Shown one piece after another: positions 24,091 to 32,913 of a stretch of 64,000 bases of DNA. The position numbers and the translations under genes are program-made. The stretch is taken from NCBI RefSeq assembly GCF_015644665.1, contig NZ_JADOBQ010000013.1:1-64000 (forward strand), read 5' to 3'. Numbering within the stretch: the stretch's first letter is position 1; every line of letters starts with the position of its first letter. Source of the stretch: Roseobacter sp. MH60115. GTDB lineage: Bacteria; Pseudomonadota; Alphaproteobacteria; Rhodobacterales; Rhodobacteraceae. The notes below the pieces were generated by a model. The model saw only the letters and a program-made list of their open reading frames with translations, made no database searches and was not told where the DNA came from.

Positions 24091-25221
24091 ATGTTCTCAA
24101 ACGCAGTCAAACTCTTTTCGATCAACGGCTTCGACATCAAGCTGGACCCAAGCTGGGTTCTCATCGCGGCCCTGATCACCTGGTCCCTTTCCCAAGGGTA
24201 TTTTCCCTCTATCCTACCACATCAGAGCGCCGGTACCTATCTGGTCATGGCCCTGATCGCGATGCTGTGCTTTTTCGCCTCGCTGCTGCTGCATGAGCTT
24301 GCCCATTCCATCGTCGCGCGCCGGCTGGGGGTGCCGATCAAGGGGATCACCCTTTTCCTCTTTGGCGGTGTCGCGGAACTGGAGGCCGAGCCGCGTTCGG
24401 CAGCGGTGGAGTTCTGGGTGGCGCTTGCGGGCCCAGCAATGAGCCTTGCGCTGGCGCTGGGGTTCTGGATCCTGGCACAGCTGTCAGAAATGCTGGCGGC
24501 CGCGACGCCGGTGTCGATGGTGCTTGGCTACCTTGCGCTGATCAATCTCATCCTGGCGCTCTTCAACCTCGTACCGGCCTTTCCATTGGACGGCGGGCGG
24601 GTCTTGCGCGCCTATCTCTGGCACCGCAAGGGGGACGTGCTGGCCGCTACCGAAACGGCGGCGCAATCGGGCAGGGTGTTTGCCTATGTGCTGATGGGAT
24701 TTGGCCTGGTCGCGCTGTTCAACGGGGCAATGGTTGCGGGGCTGTGGCAAATCATGATCGGGTTCTTTGTCCTGATGGCGGCGCGGGCGGCCTATCAGAC
24801 CCAGCTGGCCAAGGCGGCATTTGACAACAAGACCGTGGTCGCCCTGATGAAACGCGATCCTATCGTGATCAGCCCGAACATGACGCTATCGGAATTCGTG
24901 AACCGCATCATGCTGCGCCACAATGTCAGCTTTGTCCCGGTTGTCGAAGACGGGGTTCTGCTGGGCCATATGGATCAGGCGGTGCTCGCAGGGATCGATC
25001 GCGAAAACTGGGCCAATACCCGCGTGGGCGACGTTTTTGCGGGGCTGGATGATCAGGTGTCGATCTCCGGCGAGATGCCGGTGCAGGACCTGATGGCCCG
25101 GATTGCCGACACCGGGCGGCGCAAGTTCCTCGTCGTCGACGGGCACCGGCTGATGGGCGTCATTTCACTGGCCGATCTGACCCACTATCTGCACATGTCC
25201 GATCTTCTGCGTCACAAGTAG
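24091..25221 (+). CDS. M50-family (site-2-type) membrane protease with CBS domains
   Basis: A 376-residue protein from the chosen ATG at 24091 (MFSNAVKLFSINGFDIKLD). It has four to six membrane segments containing the zinc motif LLLHELAHSIVARR and the second motif NLVPAFPLDGGRV, followed by a soluble C-terminal part with two CBS-like units (about residues 240-370). Site-2 proteases cut membrane-embedded regulators, and CBS domains commonly sense adenosine nucleotides. In-frame ATGs at 24040 and 24079 exist, but an FNR-type box ends at 24040, which favours 24091. It is divergent from phasin. Confidence 0.88.
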   Translation: MFSNAVKLFSINGFDIKLDPSWVLIAALITWSLSQGYFPSILPHQSAGTYLVMALIAMLCFFASLLLHELAHSIVARRLGVPIKGITLFLFGGVAELEAEPRSAAVEFWVALAGPAMSLALALGFWILAQLSEMLAAATPVSMVLGYLALINLILALFNLVPAFPLDGGRVLRAYLWHRKGDVLAATETAAQSGRVFAYVLMGFGLVALFNGAMVAGLWQIMIGFFVLMAARAAYQTQLAKAAFDNKTVVALMKRDPIVISPNMTLSEFVNRIMLRHNVSFVPVVEDGVLLGHMDQAVLAGIDRENWANTRVGDVFAGLDDQVSISGEMPVQDLMARIADTGRRKFLVVDGHRLMGVISLADLTHYLHMSDLLRHK

Positions 25222-25235
25222 GCAGGCCCCGGCGT

Positions 25236-25682
25236 TCAGGCGACCGAGAGGCAGGCGCACTGTGCCAGATGGTTGATACGTTGTGTCGTGCTGCCCAGGA
25301 CGAGGCCCGAAATACTGCTCAACCCGCGCCGCCCGGTGACGATCAGATCGGCCTGTATCTCATTGGCGTGCGACAGGATTTCGGTGGCGGCATCGCCATG
25401 GGGCATATGTGTTTTCACCGATTTGCATCCCATGTCATCGGCGATTTTCAGGCCGTCGTCCAAGACCTGCTGCCCCGCTTCTTCGATTTGCGCAAAGGTC
25501 GGCTTGTCGATCGCGGCATGATATCCGGCCACGGCGCCCATGGAGAAAGCCGCCGTTTCTGCATGCGGCACATGCAGAATGGTGACCGTGCCCGCGTAGT
25601 GCTTGGCCAGATCACAGGCGATGCGCAGGGCCCTTTCCGCCTTGTCCGAGCCATCCATGCCCACAATGATTTGTCTGAACAT
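25236..25682 (-). CDS. Universal stress protein, single domain
   Basis: A 148-residue UspA-family protein with the N-terminal MFRQIIVGMDGSDKAERAL and the C-terminal ATP-binding pattern TGRRGLSSISGLVLGSTTQ, which matches the G-x2-G-x9-G-S/T motif, so it is probably an ATP-binding type. Usp proteins support survival on starvation and low oxygen. It is convergent with the M50 protease gene and divergent from the hybrid kinase, with an FNR box in the shared region, 98 bp from its start and 65 bp from the kinase start. Confidence 0.88.
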   Translation of the reverse strand: MFRQIIVGMDGSDKAERALRIACDLAKHYAGTVTILHVPHAETAAFSMGAVAGYHAAIDKPTFAQIEEAGQQVLDDGLKIADDMGCKSVKTHMPHGDAATEILSHANEIQADLIVTGRRGLSSISGLVLGSTTQRINHLAQCACLSVA

Positions 25683-25773
25683 CCCAACGGTTCCTTCTTG
25701 TGGTCGAAAGCTTTGCGCGCTCTAGAGTTCGGGTGGGCGCCTGAGCGTTTTTTCACAGTGCTGCAAAGCGGCA

Positions 25774-25787
25774 TTGAGGAATATCAA
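25774..25787. promoter_or_regulatory. FNR box between Usp and PAS kinase
   Basis: TTGAG-GAAT-ATCAA matches the TTGAN-N4-ATCAA dyad. Centred 65 bp before the kinase ATG (25846) and about 98 bp before the divergent Usp start. Confidence 0.7.
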
Positions 25788-25845
25788 TTCAGGCTTGCGC
25801 CTTTGGACGACCTTTTGGCAGGCTGATCGAAAAGCGATGGTGTGA

Positions 25846-27396
25846 ATGGGTAACGGCGATCAGGACAGCGGGCTTTTGCAGGCCATTCTGGAGATGGCGG
25901 CGGATGCGGTGATCGTGTCCGATCAGACGGGGAAGATCACACGCGCCAATCCCGCGGCCTGCCGTCTTTTCCAATACGACGCGGACGCGTTGATCGGGCA
26001 AAGCGTCAATGTTCTGATGCCCACGGCGCTGGCGGATTTGCATGACGGGTTCATGGCGCATCACGTGAAGACCGGCGAGGAGCGTATCATCGGTGTCGGC
26101 CGTGACGTGGAGGGGCAGCGACGGGACAAATCCATCTTTCCGCTGCACATCTCCGTCAGCTACGCGGATGTTTCGGGTCAGCGCATGTTCGTTGCGATCA
26201 TGCACGACCTGACGCAGGACAAGGCCACCCAGCACGCCCTCTCCCGGTCCCAGCGGCTGGATGCGATTGGCCAGATGACGGGCGGTATTGCACATGATTT
26301 CAACAACCTGCTGACGGTCGTGATCGGGAACCTGGAGCTCCTGGAAATGCGCGGGGCCAGCGACCGGCAGATGGTGCTGATCAAGGACGCGCTGGATTCG
26401 GCAGAGCTGGGGGCCGATCTCACAGCACGTCTGATGGTCTTTGCGCGGCGCAGCAATCTCAAGCCGGTCGAGACCGACCTGCGCGTTCTATGTGAAGAAA
26501 CACTGGCCATTCTCAGGCGCACGCTGGGGGCCAACACGCGCATCAAGACCAATTTCGCGCCTGATCTGAACCTGGTGATGATCGACCCTGTTCAGTTGCA
26601 ATCGGCCCTGATGAACCTGGCGCTGAACGCCCGCGATGCGATGGGGCCGAATGGCGAGCTTCTGGTGTCGCTCTCCAATGTGACCATCGACGACACCTAC
26701 ATGGCGCAGGAAACCGACATCAAGCTTGGGGATTACGTCCGGCTGTCGGTGAGCGACAACGGTGCCGGCATGAGCGTCGACGCGCAGCAGCGTGCGTTCG
26801 AGCCGTTTTTCACCACGAAATCGGAAAGTGGTGGCACCGGGTTGGGGCTGGCCATGGTCTACGGCTTCGTGCGCCAGTCCGGCGGGCACATCACGCTCTA
26901 TAGCGAGGTTGGCCATGGCACGAGCTTTGGCCTCTATTTCCCGGCGGTGCCTGTCCATGACGATCAGCTCACACCCTCTGATGACAGGCACGCCCGCGGC
27001 TCCCTGCCCCTTGGGCATGGTGAAACCGTTTTGGTTGTCGAAGACAATCCAAAAGTGCGTAAGCTGTCGGTCGAACGTATCCGCGATCTGGGGTTCAAAA
27101 CGGAAGAAGCCAGCAACGGTGATGACGCCTACCGGATGCTCACCAGCGGCACCCACGCCGACGTCGTCTTCTCGGATCTGGTCATGCCGGGGGTGCTCAA
27201 CGGCTATGACCTTGCGGCCAAGGTGACGTCAGAGTTCCCGCATCTCAAGGTGCTGCTCACCTCCGGCTACGCCAGCGATGTGGTCACCGATGCGATGGCG
27301 CGCGGCCAGAGCTATGACATCCTGCGCAAACCCTACCGCCAATCCGATCTGGCGCAGCGGCTTCAGGCGCTTTTGGCAGAGCGTTCCGAAGGATGA
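25846..27396 (+). CDS. FixL-like PAS hybrid sensor histidine kinase
   Basis: A 516-residue soluble hybrid kinase: PAS (about 8-123), HisKA with H-box GGIAHDFNNLL (His150), HATPase (about 240-370; DNGAGM and GGTGLGLAMVYG motifs) and a C-terminal receiver (about 395-512; SDLVMPG with the phospho-acceptor Asp). The PAS domain carries the FixL haem signature: His66 in LHDGF aligns with the haem-ligand His200 of Bradyrhizobium FixL, and Arg86 in IIGVGR aligns with Arg220, which controls O2 binding. It has no membrane segments. It overlaps convergently with the OmpR-type regulator by 34 bp. Oxygen sensing is an inference from these residues. Confidence 0.85.
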   Translation: MGNGDQDSGLLQAILEMAADAVIVSDQTGKITRANPAACRLFQYDADALIGQSVNVLMPTALADLHDGFMAHHVKTGEERIIGVGRDVEGQRRDKSIFPLHISVSYADVSGQRMFVAIMHDLTQDKATQHALSRSQRLDAIGQMTGGIAHDFNNLLTVVIGNLELLEMRGASDRQMVLIKDALDSAELGADLTARLMVFARRSNLKPVETDLRVLCEETLAILRRTLGANTRIKTNFAPDLNLVMIDPVQLQSALMNLALNARDAMGPNGELLVSLSNVTIDDTYMAQETDIKLGDYVRLSVSDNGAGMSVDAQQRAFEPFFTTKSESGGTGLGLAMVYGFVRQSGGHITLYSEVGHGTSFGLYFPAVPVHDDQLTPSDDRHARGSLPLGHGETVLVVEDNPKVRKLSVERIRDLGFKTEEASNGDDAYRMLTSGTHADVVFSDLVMPGVLNGYDLAAKVTSEFPHLKVLLTSGYASDVVTDAMARGQSYDILRKPYRQSDLAQRLQALLAERSEG

Positions 27397-28133
27397 ACCG
27401 ATTGCACGTCACAGGCGAAGGTATAGCCCACCCCGCGCACCGTCTTGACCAGCTTCGGATTTGACGGGTCGCGTTCTATCTTCTTGCGCAGGCGGGCGAT
27501 CTGGTTGTCGATCGTCCGGTCCAGCGGGCTCCATTCCACACCCCCGGTCAGATCCATCAGCTGATCCCGCGACAGCACCCGTTTGGCGCGCTCCAGAAAG
27601 ACCATCAGCAGCTTAAAATCGCCGCTGGTCAAGCCACAGTCCGCCCCGGACCTGTCCAGCAGCTCAAGCCGGTCGGGAATCGCCGTCATGCCGTCAAAAC
27701 AGAATGCCGGGCTCTCAGTGGCGCTGGCATCGGTAAAACCGCTCTGGGGTGTGGCCTCTGCGGGCTGGGACGTTCTGCGCAGTACACTTCTGATCCGGGC
27801 GATGACTTCGCGCACGTGGAACGGTTTGGTGATGTAGTCATCCGCCCCAATCTCCAGTCCGACCACCCGGTCGATGACATCGTCCTTGCCGGTGATCATG
27901 ATGATCGGCACGCCGGACAGGCGCCGGATGTCCCGCGCCAGCTCCAGACCGTTGTCCGCGCCCAGATGAATATCCAATGTGATCAGGCTGATGCAGGAAG
28001 ACTTGACCAGATCCATGACCTGACGGGCGTTTTCCGCTTCGAGAACGGAATAGCCCTCGTGTTCCATCACGTTGCGCAGAAGCGTGCGGATCTTTGCATC
28101 GTCCTCAACAACAAGAATTTTCTGATCTGACAT
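27363..28133 (-). CDS. OmpR/PhoB-family response regulator
   Basis: A 256-residue response regulator with a receiver domain (residues about 1-120; VVEDDAK acidic pair, phospho-acceptor Asp in LITLDIHLG, Lys in ITKPFHVRE) and an OmpR/PhoB winged helix (about 150-245; DRTIDNQIARLRKKIERDP, VRGVGYTFAC). It is convergent with the FixL-like hybrid kinase and overlaps its 3' end, and precedes a divergent Crp/Fnr regulator. It may take phosphate from that kinase, though classical FixL partners are LuxR-type (FixJ) rather than OmpR-type. Confidence 0.88.
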   Translation of the reverse strand: MSDQKILVVEDDAKIRTLLRNVMEHEGYSVLEAENARQVMDLVKSSCISLITLDIHLGADNGLELARDIRRLSGVPIIMITGKDDVIDRVVGLEIGADDYITKPFHVREVIARIRSVLRRTSQPAEATPQSGFTDASATESPAFCFDGMTAIPDRLELLDRSGADCGLTSGDFKLLMVFLERAKRVLSRDQLMDLTGGVEWSPLDRTIDNQIARLRKKIERDPSNPKLVKTVRGVGYTFACDVQSVHPSERSAKSA

Positions 28134-28306
28134 AGTCTGCGTCCCCGGCCCTGCTTGATGTGGCCTCTTGCCATCTCAATTTAGTACGAAGGTTCGGCGC
28201 CAAATAGTGTCTCATACAAAATGATACAAAATCTTGCAGGAGCAGGATAAGCGAAAATACAAGGACTGTCCAAGTTGGCGCCCAATTCCTCGGGGGGCCT
28301 GCAAGG

Positions 28307-28984
28307 ATGTATGTCACAATTCCAAAAGAACACGCTGAAACCACTCCCGCAGTCCCGCTTGAAAGCGCCTGTGTCAAATGTCCCGAAGCGCGCCTGAAAG
28401 CAGGCTCATACGTCTATTTCGAAGGGGACCCGGTGGTCTGGCTCTACCAGATCACCACCGGCGTGTTGCGGCTGACCCGGCTGTTGGAAGACGGCCGCCG
28501 CCAGGTGATCGCCTTTGGATATCCCGGGGATGTCGTGGGCTTCCCGGCGGGGGGGCTGCACCACACGGATTGCGAGGTGCTGGTGGATGCGCGCCTGCAA
28601 CCCTATCGAAGATCAGCGCTGGAAAATGGCGAAGGCGATCCGAAACTGCATCAGGAACTGCTGCAGGCCGCGCTGCGCGAGATCAGCGCGATGCAGGATC
28701 ATTTCATGATGCTCGGACAGAAATCTGCGCTGGAGAAAGTGGCGTCCTTCCTGTGTATCCTGTCTGACCGGGTGGGTCAGGATGTAGCAGGGCACAGGCA
28801 GGTGGACTTGCCGATGAGCCGCGCCGATATCGCGGATTTCCTCGGGCTGACGACGGAAACGATCAGCCGCACTTTTACCCAGCTGCGCAAGTCTGAGACC
28901 ATCGCGATCGACAACATTCACACGATCATCATTCTGCGCCCGAAAGCGCTGCTTGCGCTGTCGCTCGGGGATCGCGGACGCTAG
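28307..28984 (+). CDS. Crp/Fnr-family transcriptional regulator (FNR/FixK type)
   Basis: A 225-residue regulator with a cNMP-type effector domain (about 25-115), dimerisation helix and a C-terminal winged helix (MSRADIADFLGLTTETISRT). The recognition helix has the ETISR pattern of FNR, whose Glu-Ser-Arg reads TTGAT half-sites, matching the many boxes in this window. Cysteines occur at residues 22, 25 and 89; the third N-terminal cysteine typical of FNR/FnrL iron-sulfur ligands is absent, so it may be FixK-like and not itself an oxygen sensor. No box was found before its own gene. Confidence 0.88.
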   Translation: MYVTIPKEHAETTPAVPLESACVKCPEARLKAGSYVYFEGDPVVWLYQITTGVLRLTRLLEDGRRQVIAFGYPGDVVGFPAGGLHHTDCEVLVDARLQPYRRSALENGEGDPKLHQELLQAALREISAMQDHFMMLGQKSALEKVASFLCILSDRVGQDVAGHRQVDLPMSRADIADFLGLTTETISRTFTQLRKSETIAIDNIHTIIILRPKALLALSLGDRGR

Positions 28985-28997
28985 AGGGAAGATACCG

Positions 28998-29429
28998 CTA
29001 GGGTGCTGACCACAGGGCCCGAATGGCCATGGGCAGATTGGCCCGCACGTCTTCGATTTCACCTTTGGTCAGACGGGCATTCAGCAGGTCAAACACACAG
29101 CGAATGTCTTCGGGGCCGCGGTACTCCTCGGCCTCGCGCATCTGGCTGTCGATGGCGTGTTTGAACTCCTCGGCATTCCGGTCCTTGATCGGTGTGTGTT
29201 TGGGCACCCAGCCTTCGAAAAACATGCCCCGCACCAGCAGGGGCAACTGCGCGGAGAACTGCGCCAGTTCATTGGGCAAAAGGTGGTCGCGCACGCGGTG
29301 CAGGGTCAGGCGGAGCAACCGCAGGGTGCTGCGTTTCGAGGACCAGTCCAGCCGGGCGGCCAGTTCATTGATCCATTCATGGGTCAGCTGAACAGTGTGA
29401 TCGATCACTTCCAAACCTTGTGCAGACAT
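28998..29429 (-). CDS. DUF2267 protein
   Basis: A 143-residue helical protein matching DUF2267 (RSTLRLLRLTLHRVRDHLLPNELAQFSAQLPLLVRGMFFEGW, then ARLTKGEIEDVRANLP). Function unknown; these proteins often occur with Usp and Hsp20 genes in stress clusters, as here. It starts 22 bp after the stop of the bactofilin-like membrane protein gene, so the two form an operon probably driven by the FNR box at 30695. Confidence 0.8.
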   Translation of the reverse strand: MSAQGLEVIDHTVQLTHEWINELAARLDWSSKRSTLRLLRLTLHRVRDHLLPNELAQFSAQLPLLVRGMFFEGWVPKHTPIKDRNAEEFKHAIDSQMREAEEYRGPEDIRCVFDLLNARLTKGEIEDVRANLPMAIRALWSAP

Positions 29430-29451
29430 ATGCGCGCTCTCCTTTCCGGGA

Positions 29452-30633
29452 TCAGTCGTCGATGGGTTTCATGTCGATATCAAAGGCCTGACCGGGATTG
29501 CCGATCAGATACTGAAACACCGCATGGGTCATTGCGCCGATGCCGAGCAGCACAAGCGTGTAGTTCGCCACCCATCCGACGAAGGGGATGAAATTCAGCA
29601 GTGCGACAAAGGCAATCGCCGCGGCAAAGACCAGCACGCGCGCGATGTTGCCGGGGTTTTGATCTCCGCCGAACCCGGTCCAGATACGCATGGCGACGCT
29701 ATAGGCACCCAATGCGTATCCAAGCGTCCATGTGACAAGGATCCCCAGCAGTGCAATCGGGACAAAGGGCAGCCCGACGAGCGTCAGACCGGTAATGGGC
29801 ACCATGCCAAACAGGATGGACAGGCCAATGATGCCGAGCAGCATGGTCTGACCGGGCGCCGTCGTGATGCTGTGACGCATCTTTTCCAGACGCTTGGGCA
29901 TGAAGGTCAGCATCAAGGCCCCCAGGGCCACAAAGAACAGCAGCGAGATGACAAAGGCGCTCAGCACGGAGGCAAAGGTGGGCAAAACGGGCATGTCCTG
30001 ACGCATCTCACCCAATGCCGCCAAGACATCCCGGTCTGATGCCCGCTCGAACACCACCCTTTCCGATGGGGCGACACGCTCGGGCACCGATATCCGTTCC
30101 GGCGCGCTGTAGGTCAGGGTGCCGCCGACAGTGGCGTTGGGACCGAAGGAGATGGATTTTGCCAGAATACGCGCATCCCCCTCAATCGGCGCGTTCAGGA
30201 TGACATCGCGCGCGGCGATCAACAGTGCACCCTCGACCTTGCCCTCAATGGTGACGGAATTGCCGAACAGGCGCGCGTTCCCGCTTGTTTCAGAGCTGCT
30301 TTCCGTGCGCACCGAAAAACCACCCGCCGTCAGATCCTGGGCGACGGCGCTGCGGATGATCACCGTGCCGCCAAAGGCATAGAGGTCTTCGGCGGTATCG
30401 GCCTGCACGGAGACATCCATGCCGGTGATGTGCAGATCCCCCTGCGAAACACCGCGGGCAACTGCCGAGCGTGCAGACATAAACGTATCCCCACGCGTAT
30501 CAATCGTTTCGCTGACGACGGATCCGGAAAAGAACGTGTCGCTGCCGTTTTGGGCAGAGACCGTATCGGACCACAGCGGCGTACCGCTCCCAAGGAAGGC
30601 GACAAGGCTCAGCGCGTATCTGAGCAACAGCAT
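29452..30633 (-). CDS. Bactofilin-like beta-repeat membrane protein
   Basis: A 393-residue protein with a signal peptide (about 1-22), a periplasmic beta-helix-like region (about 25-180) of bactofilin/polymer-forming repeats (GDLHITGMDVSVQADTAEDL, FGNSVTIEGKVEGALLIAAR) and four to five C-terminal membrane segments (about 215-385). GGAGGAG lies just before the ATG at 30633, preferred over the TTG at 30648. The combination suggests an envelope scaffold. It shares the FNR box at 30695 with the divergent hsp20 gene and is followed by DUF2267. Confidence 0.75.
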   Translation of the reverse strand: MLLLRYALSLVAFLGSGTPLWSDTVSAQNGSDTFFSGSVVSETIDTRGDTFMSARSAVARGVSQGDLHITGMDVSVQADTAEDLYAFGGTVIIRSAVAQDLTAGGFSVRTESSSETSGNARLFGNSVTIEGKVEGALLIAARDVILNAPIEGDARILAKSISFGPNATVGGTLTYSAPERISVPERVAPSERVVFERASDRDVLAALGEMRQDMPVLPTFASVLSAFVISLLFFVALGALMLTFMPKRLEKMRHSITTAPGQTMLLGIIGLSILFGMVPITGLTLVGLPFVPIALLGILVTWTLGYALGAYSVAMRIWTGFGGDQNPGNIARVLVFAAAIAFVALLNFIPFVGWVANYTLVLLGIGAMTHAVFQYLIGNPGQAFDIDMKPIDD

Positions 30634-30694
30634 GGGATGCTCCTCCAATCAGACTGCAGTCGCCTATGAGCTACCGCAGGCAGGAGGCTTTGGA

Positions 30695-30708
30695 TTGATC
30701 GGAATCAA
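30695..30708. promoter_or_regulatory. Consensus FNR/FixK box between bactofilin-like gene and hsp20
   Basis: TTGAT-CGGA-ATCAA is a perfect dyad, centred 68 bp before the divergent membrane-protein gene (30633) and 80 bp before hsp20 (30782). Confidence 0.85.
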
Positions 30709-30781
30709 TCGCGCAGAACACTGGTTTGCTAGGACACCGGCGACACATTCCCGTGTCGGGACTTCAGAAAGGAGACGTGTG

Positions 30782-31267
30782 ATGTCACGCCAAATACTTC
30801 CCGAACTGCGCTCCGAGGCCGGTGGGTCTGCTCTTTTTCCGTCCTTCCAAAAGGAGATGAACCGGCTGCTGGAACAATTCCGGACGGGTTTTCCCATGCC
30901 GGATACGGGCGCGCCTTCTGTTTTTTCCACGCCGATGTTTCCCGCCATCGATCTGGTGGAGACCGAAGAGGCAGTCGAGATCAGCGCGGAGCTGCCCGGT
31001 GTTGCGGAAGAGGATCTGGACGCGTCAATCACGGGCGATCTGCTGACACTCAAGGGCGAAAAGAGCGCGGATCACGAAAAATCCGAAAACGGATATCACT
31101 TGATCGAGCGGCGGTATGGCAGCTTTCGGCGGCAGATACCGCTGGGGTTCGCGCCGGATGCGGGGGCCGTCGAGGCAAAGTTCGCAGATGGCATCCTGAA
31201 GCTGCGGATTGCGAAACCGGCAGCGGCCAAGGCCGACTTTCACAAAATCGACATCAGCAAGACCTGA
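30782..31267 (+). CDS. Hsp20/alpha-crystallin small heat-shock protein
   Basis: A 161-residue small heat-shock protein with a variable N-terminus and an alpha-crystallin domain (about 55-150: MFPAIDLVETEEAVEISAEL, ending ADGILKLRIAKP, the conserved edge motif). It is an ATP-independent holdase that binds unfolding proteins under stress. AAAGGAGA precedes the ATG; the longer open frame upstream crosses the FNR box and is not used. It is followed after 54 bp by a Usp gene on the same strand. Confidence 0.92.
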   Translation: MSRQILPELRSEAGGSALFPSFQKEMNRLLEQFRTGFPMPDTGAPSVFSTPMFPAIDLVETEEAVEISAELPGVAEEDLDASITGDLLTLKGEKSADHEKSENGYHLIERRYGSFRRQIPLGFAPDAGAVEAKFADGILKLRIAKPAAAKADFHKIDISKT

Positions 31268-31321
31268 AACGCGCGAGGGGCGCCCTCCGGTGCCCCCGCC
31301 TCTTTGGAAAGGACGTATGTT

Positions 31322-32161
31322 ATGGGGATCAAGACACTTCTGGTGTGCCTGACCACGGCGGAACACGCCGAAACGCTGCTGAAGCTCGCGGTGCCGCTGG
31401 CACGTAAACACAACGCCCATCTGATCGGGCTGCACACGCTGCAGGCGCTGGTCGTATATCCGGGCATCGCCATGCACATCCCCGAGCCCGCTTTCGAGGC
31501 CTTCAACGAAAGTCAGAAAATCGAAACTGCGGCCATCAAGGCGGTTTTCCAAAAACACACGACAAATGAAGACTTCCAAAGCGAATTTCGCCTTGTGCGG
31601 GCTGACGCCGTCTCTGCCAATGAGCGCCTTGTGGAGAATGCCCGCACGGCCGATCTGGTCATCATGGCCCGGGGCGACAAGGAAGCGGACCGCTATGAGC
31701 AGCGCAATGCGCAGAGCGAGGTCATTCAGGAGAGCGGTCGGCCGGTGATTGTCGTGCCGCCGGAGTACGACGGCGCGGAGATCGGTAAAAACGTCCTGCT
31801 GGGCTGGAGTGCGACGCGGGAAGCCGCGCGCGCGGCACATGATCTGCTGAATGTCGCGGATGAGGGGGCGACCCTTACCGTCCTGCGTGTTGGCAGCACC
31901 CCGTCTGATGCTCTGGAGGATTCCGAAGGGGTCGATGTGGCCGAGATGTTTTCAAGACATGGGATGAAACCCACATTGGAGCATCGCAATACGGCTGGTG
32001 ATACCGTCGCGGATGTGGTCGGTCAGGTGGCTTTTGAACGCGGCGCGGATCTGATCGTGACGGGGGCCTTCGGCCACTCCAAAGTCTACGACTTCGTGAT
32101 TGGCGCCACCACCTATGCGCTGCTGCGCGATGCCAAGCTGCCGGTGATGTTCAGCACGTAG
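31322..32161 (+). CDS. Universal stress protein, tandem two-domain
   Basis: A 279-residue protein of two Usp domains in tandem (about 1-150 and 155-279). The second ends GAFGHSKVYDFVIGATTYALL, an ATP-motif-like segment; the first keeps IMARGDK but looks diverged. Tandem Usps can act as one pseudo-dimer. It probably shares the Hsp20 transcript. AAAGGACG lies upstream of the ATG at 31322; an in-frame TTG at 31304 is less likely. Its end overlaps the convergent endonuclease-family gene by 11 bp. Confidence 0.88.
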   Translation: MGIKTLLVCLTTAEHAETLLKLAVPLARKHNAHLIGLHTLQALVVYPGIAMHIPEPAFEAFNESQKIETAAIKAVFQKHTTNEDFQSEFRLVRADAVSANERLVENARTADLVIMARGDKEADRYEQRNAQSEVIQESGRPVIVVPPEYDGAEIGKNVLLGWSATREAARAAHDLLNVADEGATLTVLRVGSTPSDALEDSEGVDVAEMFSRHGMKPTLEHRNTAGDTVADVVGQVAFERGADLIVTGAFGHSKVYDFVIGATTYALLRDAKLPVMFST

Positions 32162-32858
32162 CGGCGGCGGGAATGACGATATCAGACCAGACAGGCAGGT
32201 GGTCCGACGCGCGTCTGGCCAGCGCGCCCTGCTCTACCCCCGCACCGCGCAATTCGACACCGTGACTGAGGGCGAACCGGTCCAGTGCCGCAATCGGGCG
32301 GCGGGCGTGAAAGCTGTGCCCCGGCGCATGTGTGTCGAACTTGCCCGCCAGAGGCTCCAGCCCCTTGCGGTGCGACCATTCATTGAAATCACCGGCAATC
32401 ACGGCATGCGGGCTATTTGCCGTCGCGTGGCACAGCGCCTCCAACTGCTCGCGACGATCCCGGCGCAGCAGGCCCAGATGCGCCGCCACCAGGCTGAGAC
32501 CGCCGCCGAACGTCATGTCCAGCCGCACCGCCCCGCGCGGTTCCAGCCCGGGTAGTGGAATCCGCGCAACCTTCACAACCTGCGCAGGGTCGCGCATCAG
32601 AACGGCATTGCCGTGCCAGCCAAGGCTGATCCCGTTTGAGCAAACGTCAACAAGCCGGAAATCCGTTTCCGCCTCGATCAGCTTGCGCGGGATCGCGGGT
32701 TTGCGCGTCCCGACCCGCCTGTCTGCCTCCTGCAAGACAACGATATCGGCCTGCAGCCGGTTGATGACCTGCAAGGTCCGCCCCGGCAGGCGTTTCTGGT
32801 CAAGGCCGCGGGCTTTGCGAATATTATAGCTTGCGATCCTTAGGACTGTGTCGGTCAT
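32151..32858 (-). CDS. Endonuclease/exonuclease/phosphatase family protein
   Basis: A 235-residue EEP-fold enzyme. Motifs in order: ASYNIRKARG (Asn), VVLQEADRR (catalytic Glu), VAAHLGL, VIAGDFNEW (Asp/Asn) and SDHLPVW (Asp-His), a complete Mg-dependent active site. Substrate could be DNA, RNA or a phosphoester; not distinguishable. It is not obviously part of a neighbouring operon and converges with the tandem Usp gene. Confidence 0.88.
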   Translation of the reverse strand: MTDTVLRIASYNIRKARGLDQKRLPGRTLQVINRLQADIVVLQEADRRVGTRKPAIPRKLIEAETDFRLVDVCSNGISLGWHGNAVLMRDPAQVVKVARIPLPGLEPRGAVRLDMTFGGGLSLVAAHLGLLRRDRREQLEALCHATANSPHAVIAGDFNEWSHRKGLEPLAGKFDTHAPGHSFHARRPIAALDRFALSHGVELRGAGVEQGALARRASDHLPVWSDIVIPAAATC

Positions 32859-32913
32859 ACCTTATATATAGGGCAAGCGCCTCGGGATTGAACGTCAGGA
32901 AAGCGATCTAGCG

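Noticed and set aside
30419..30781. N-terminal extension of the Hsp20 frame
   Set aside because: It runs antisense through the bactofilin-like gene and the FNR box; ATG 30782 has a strong ribosome site.
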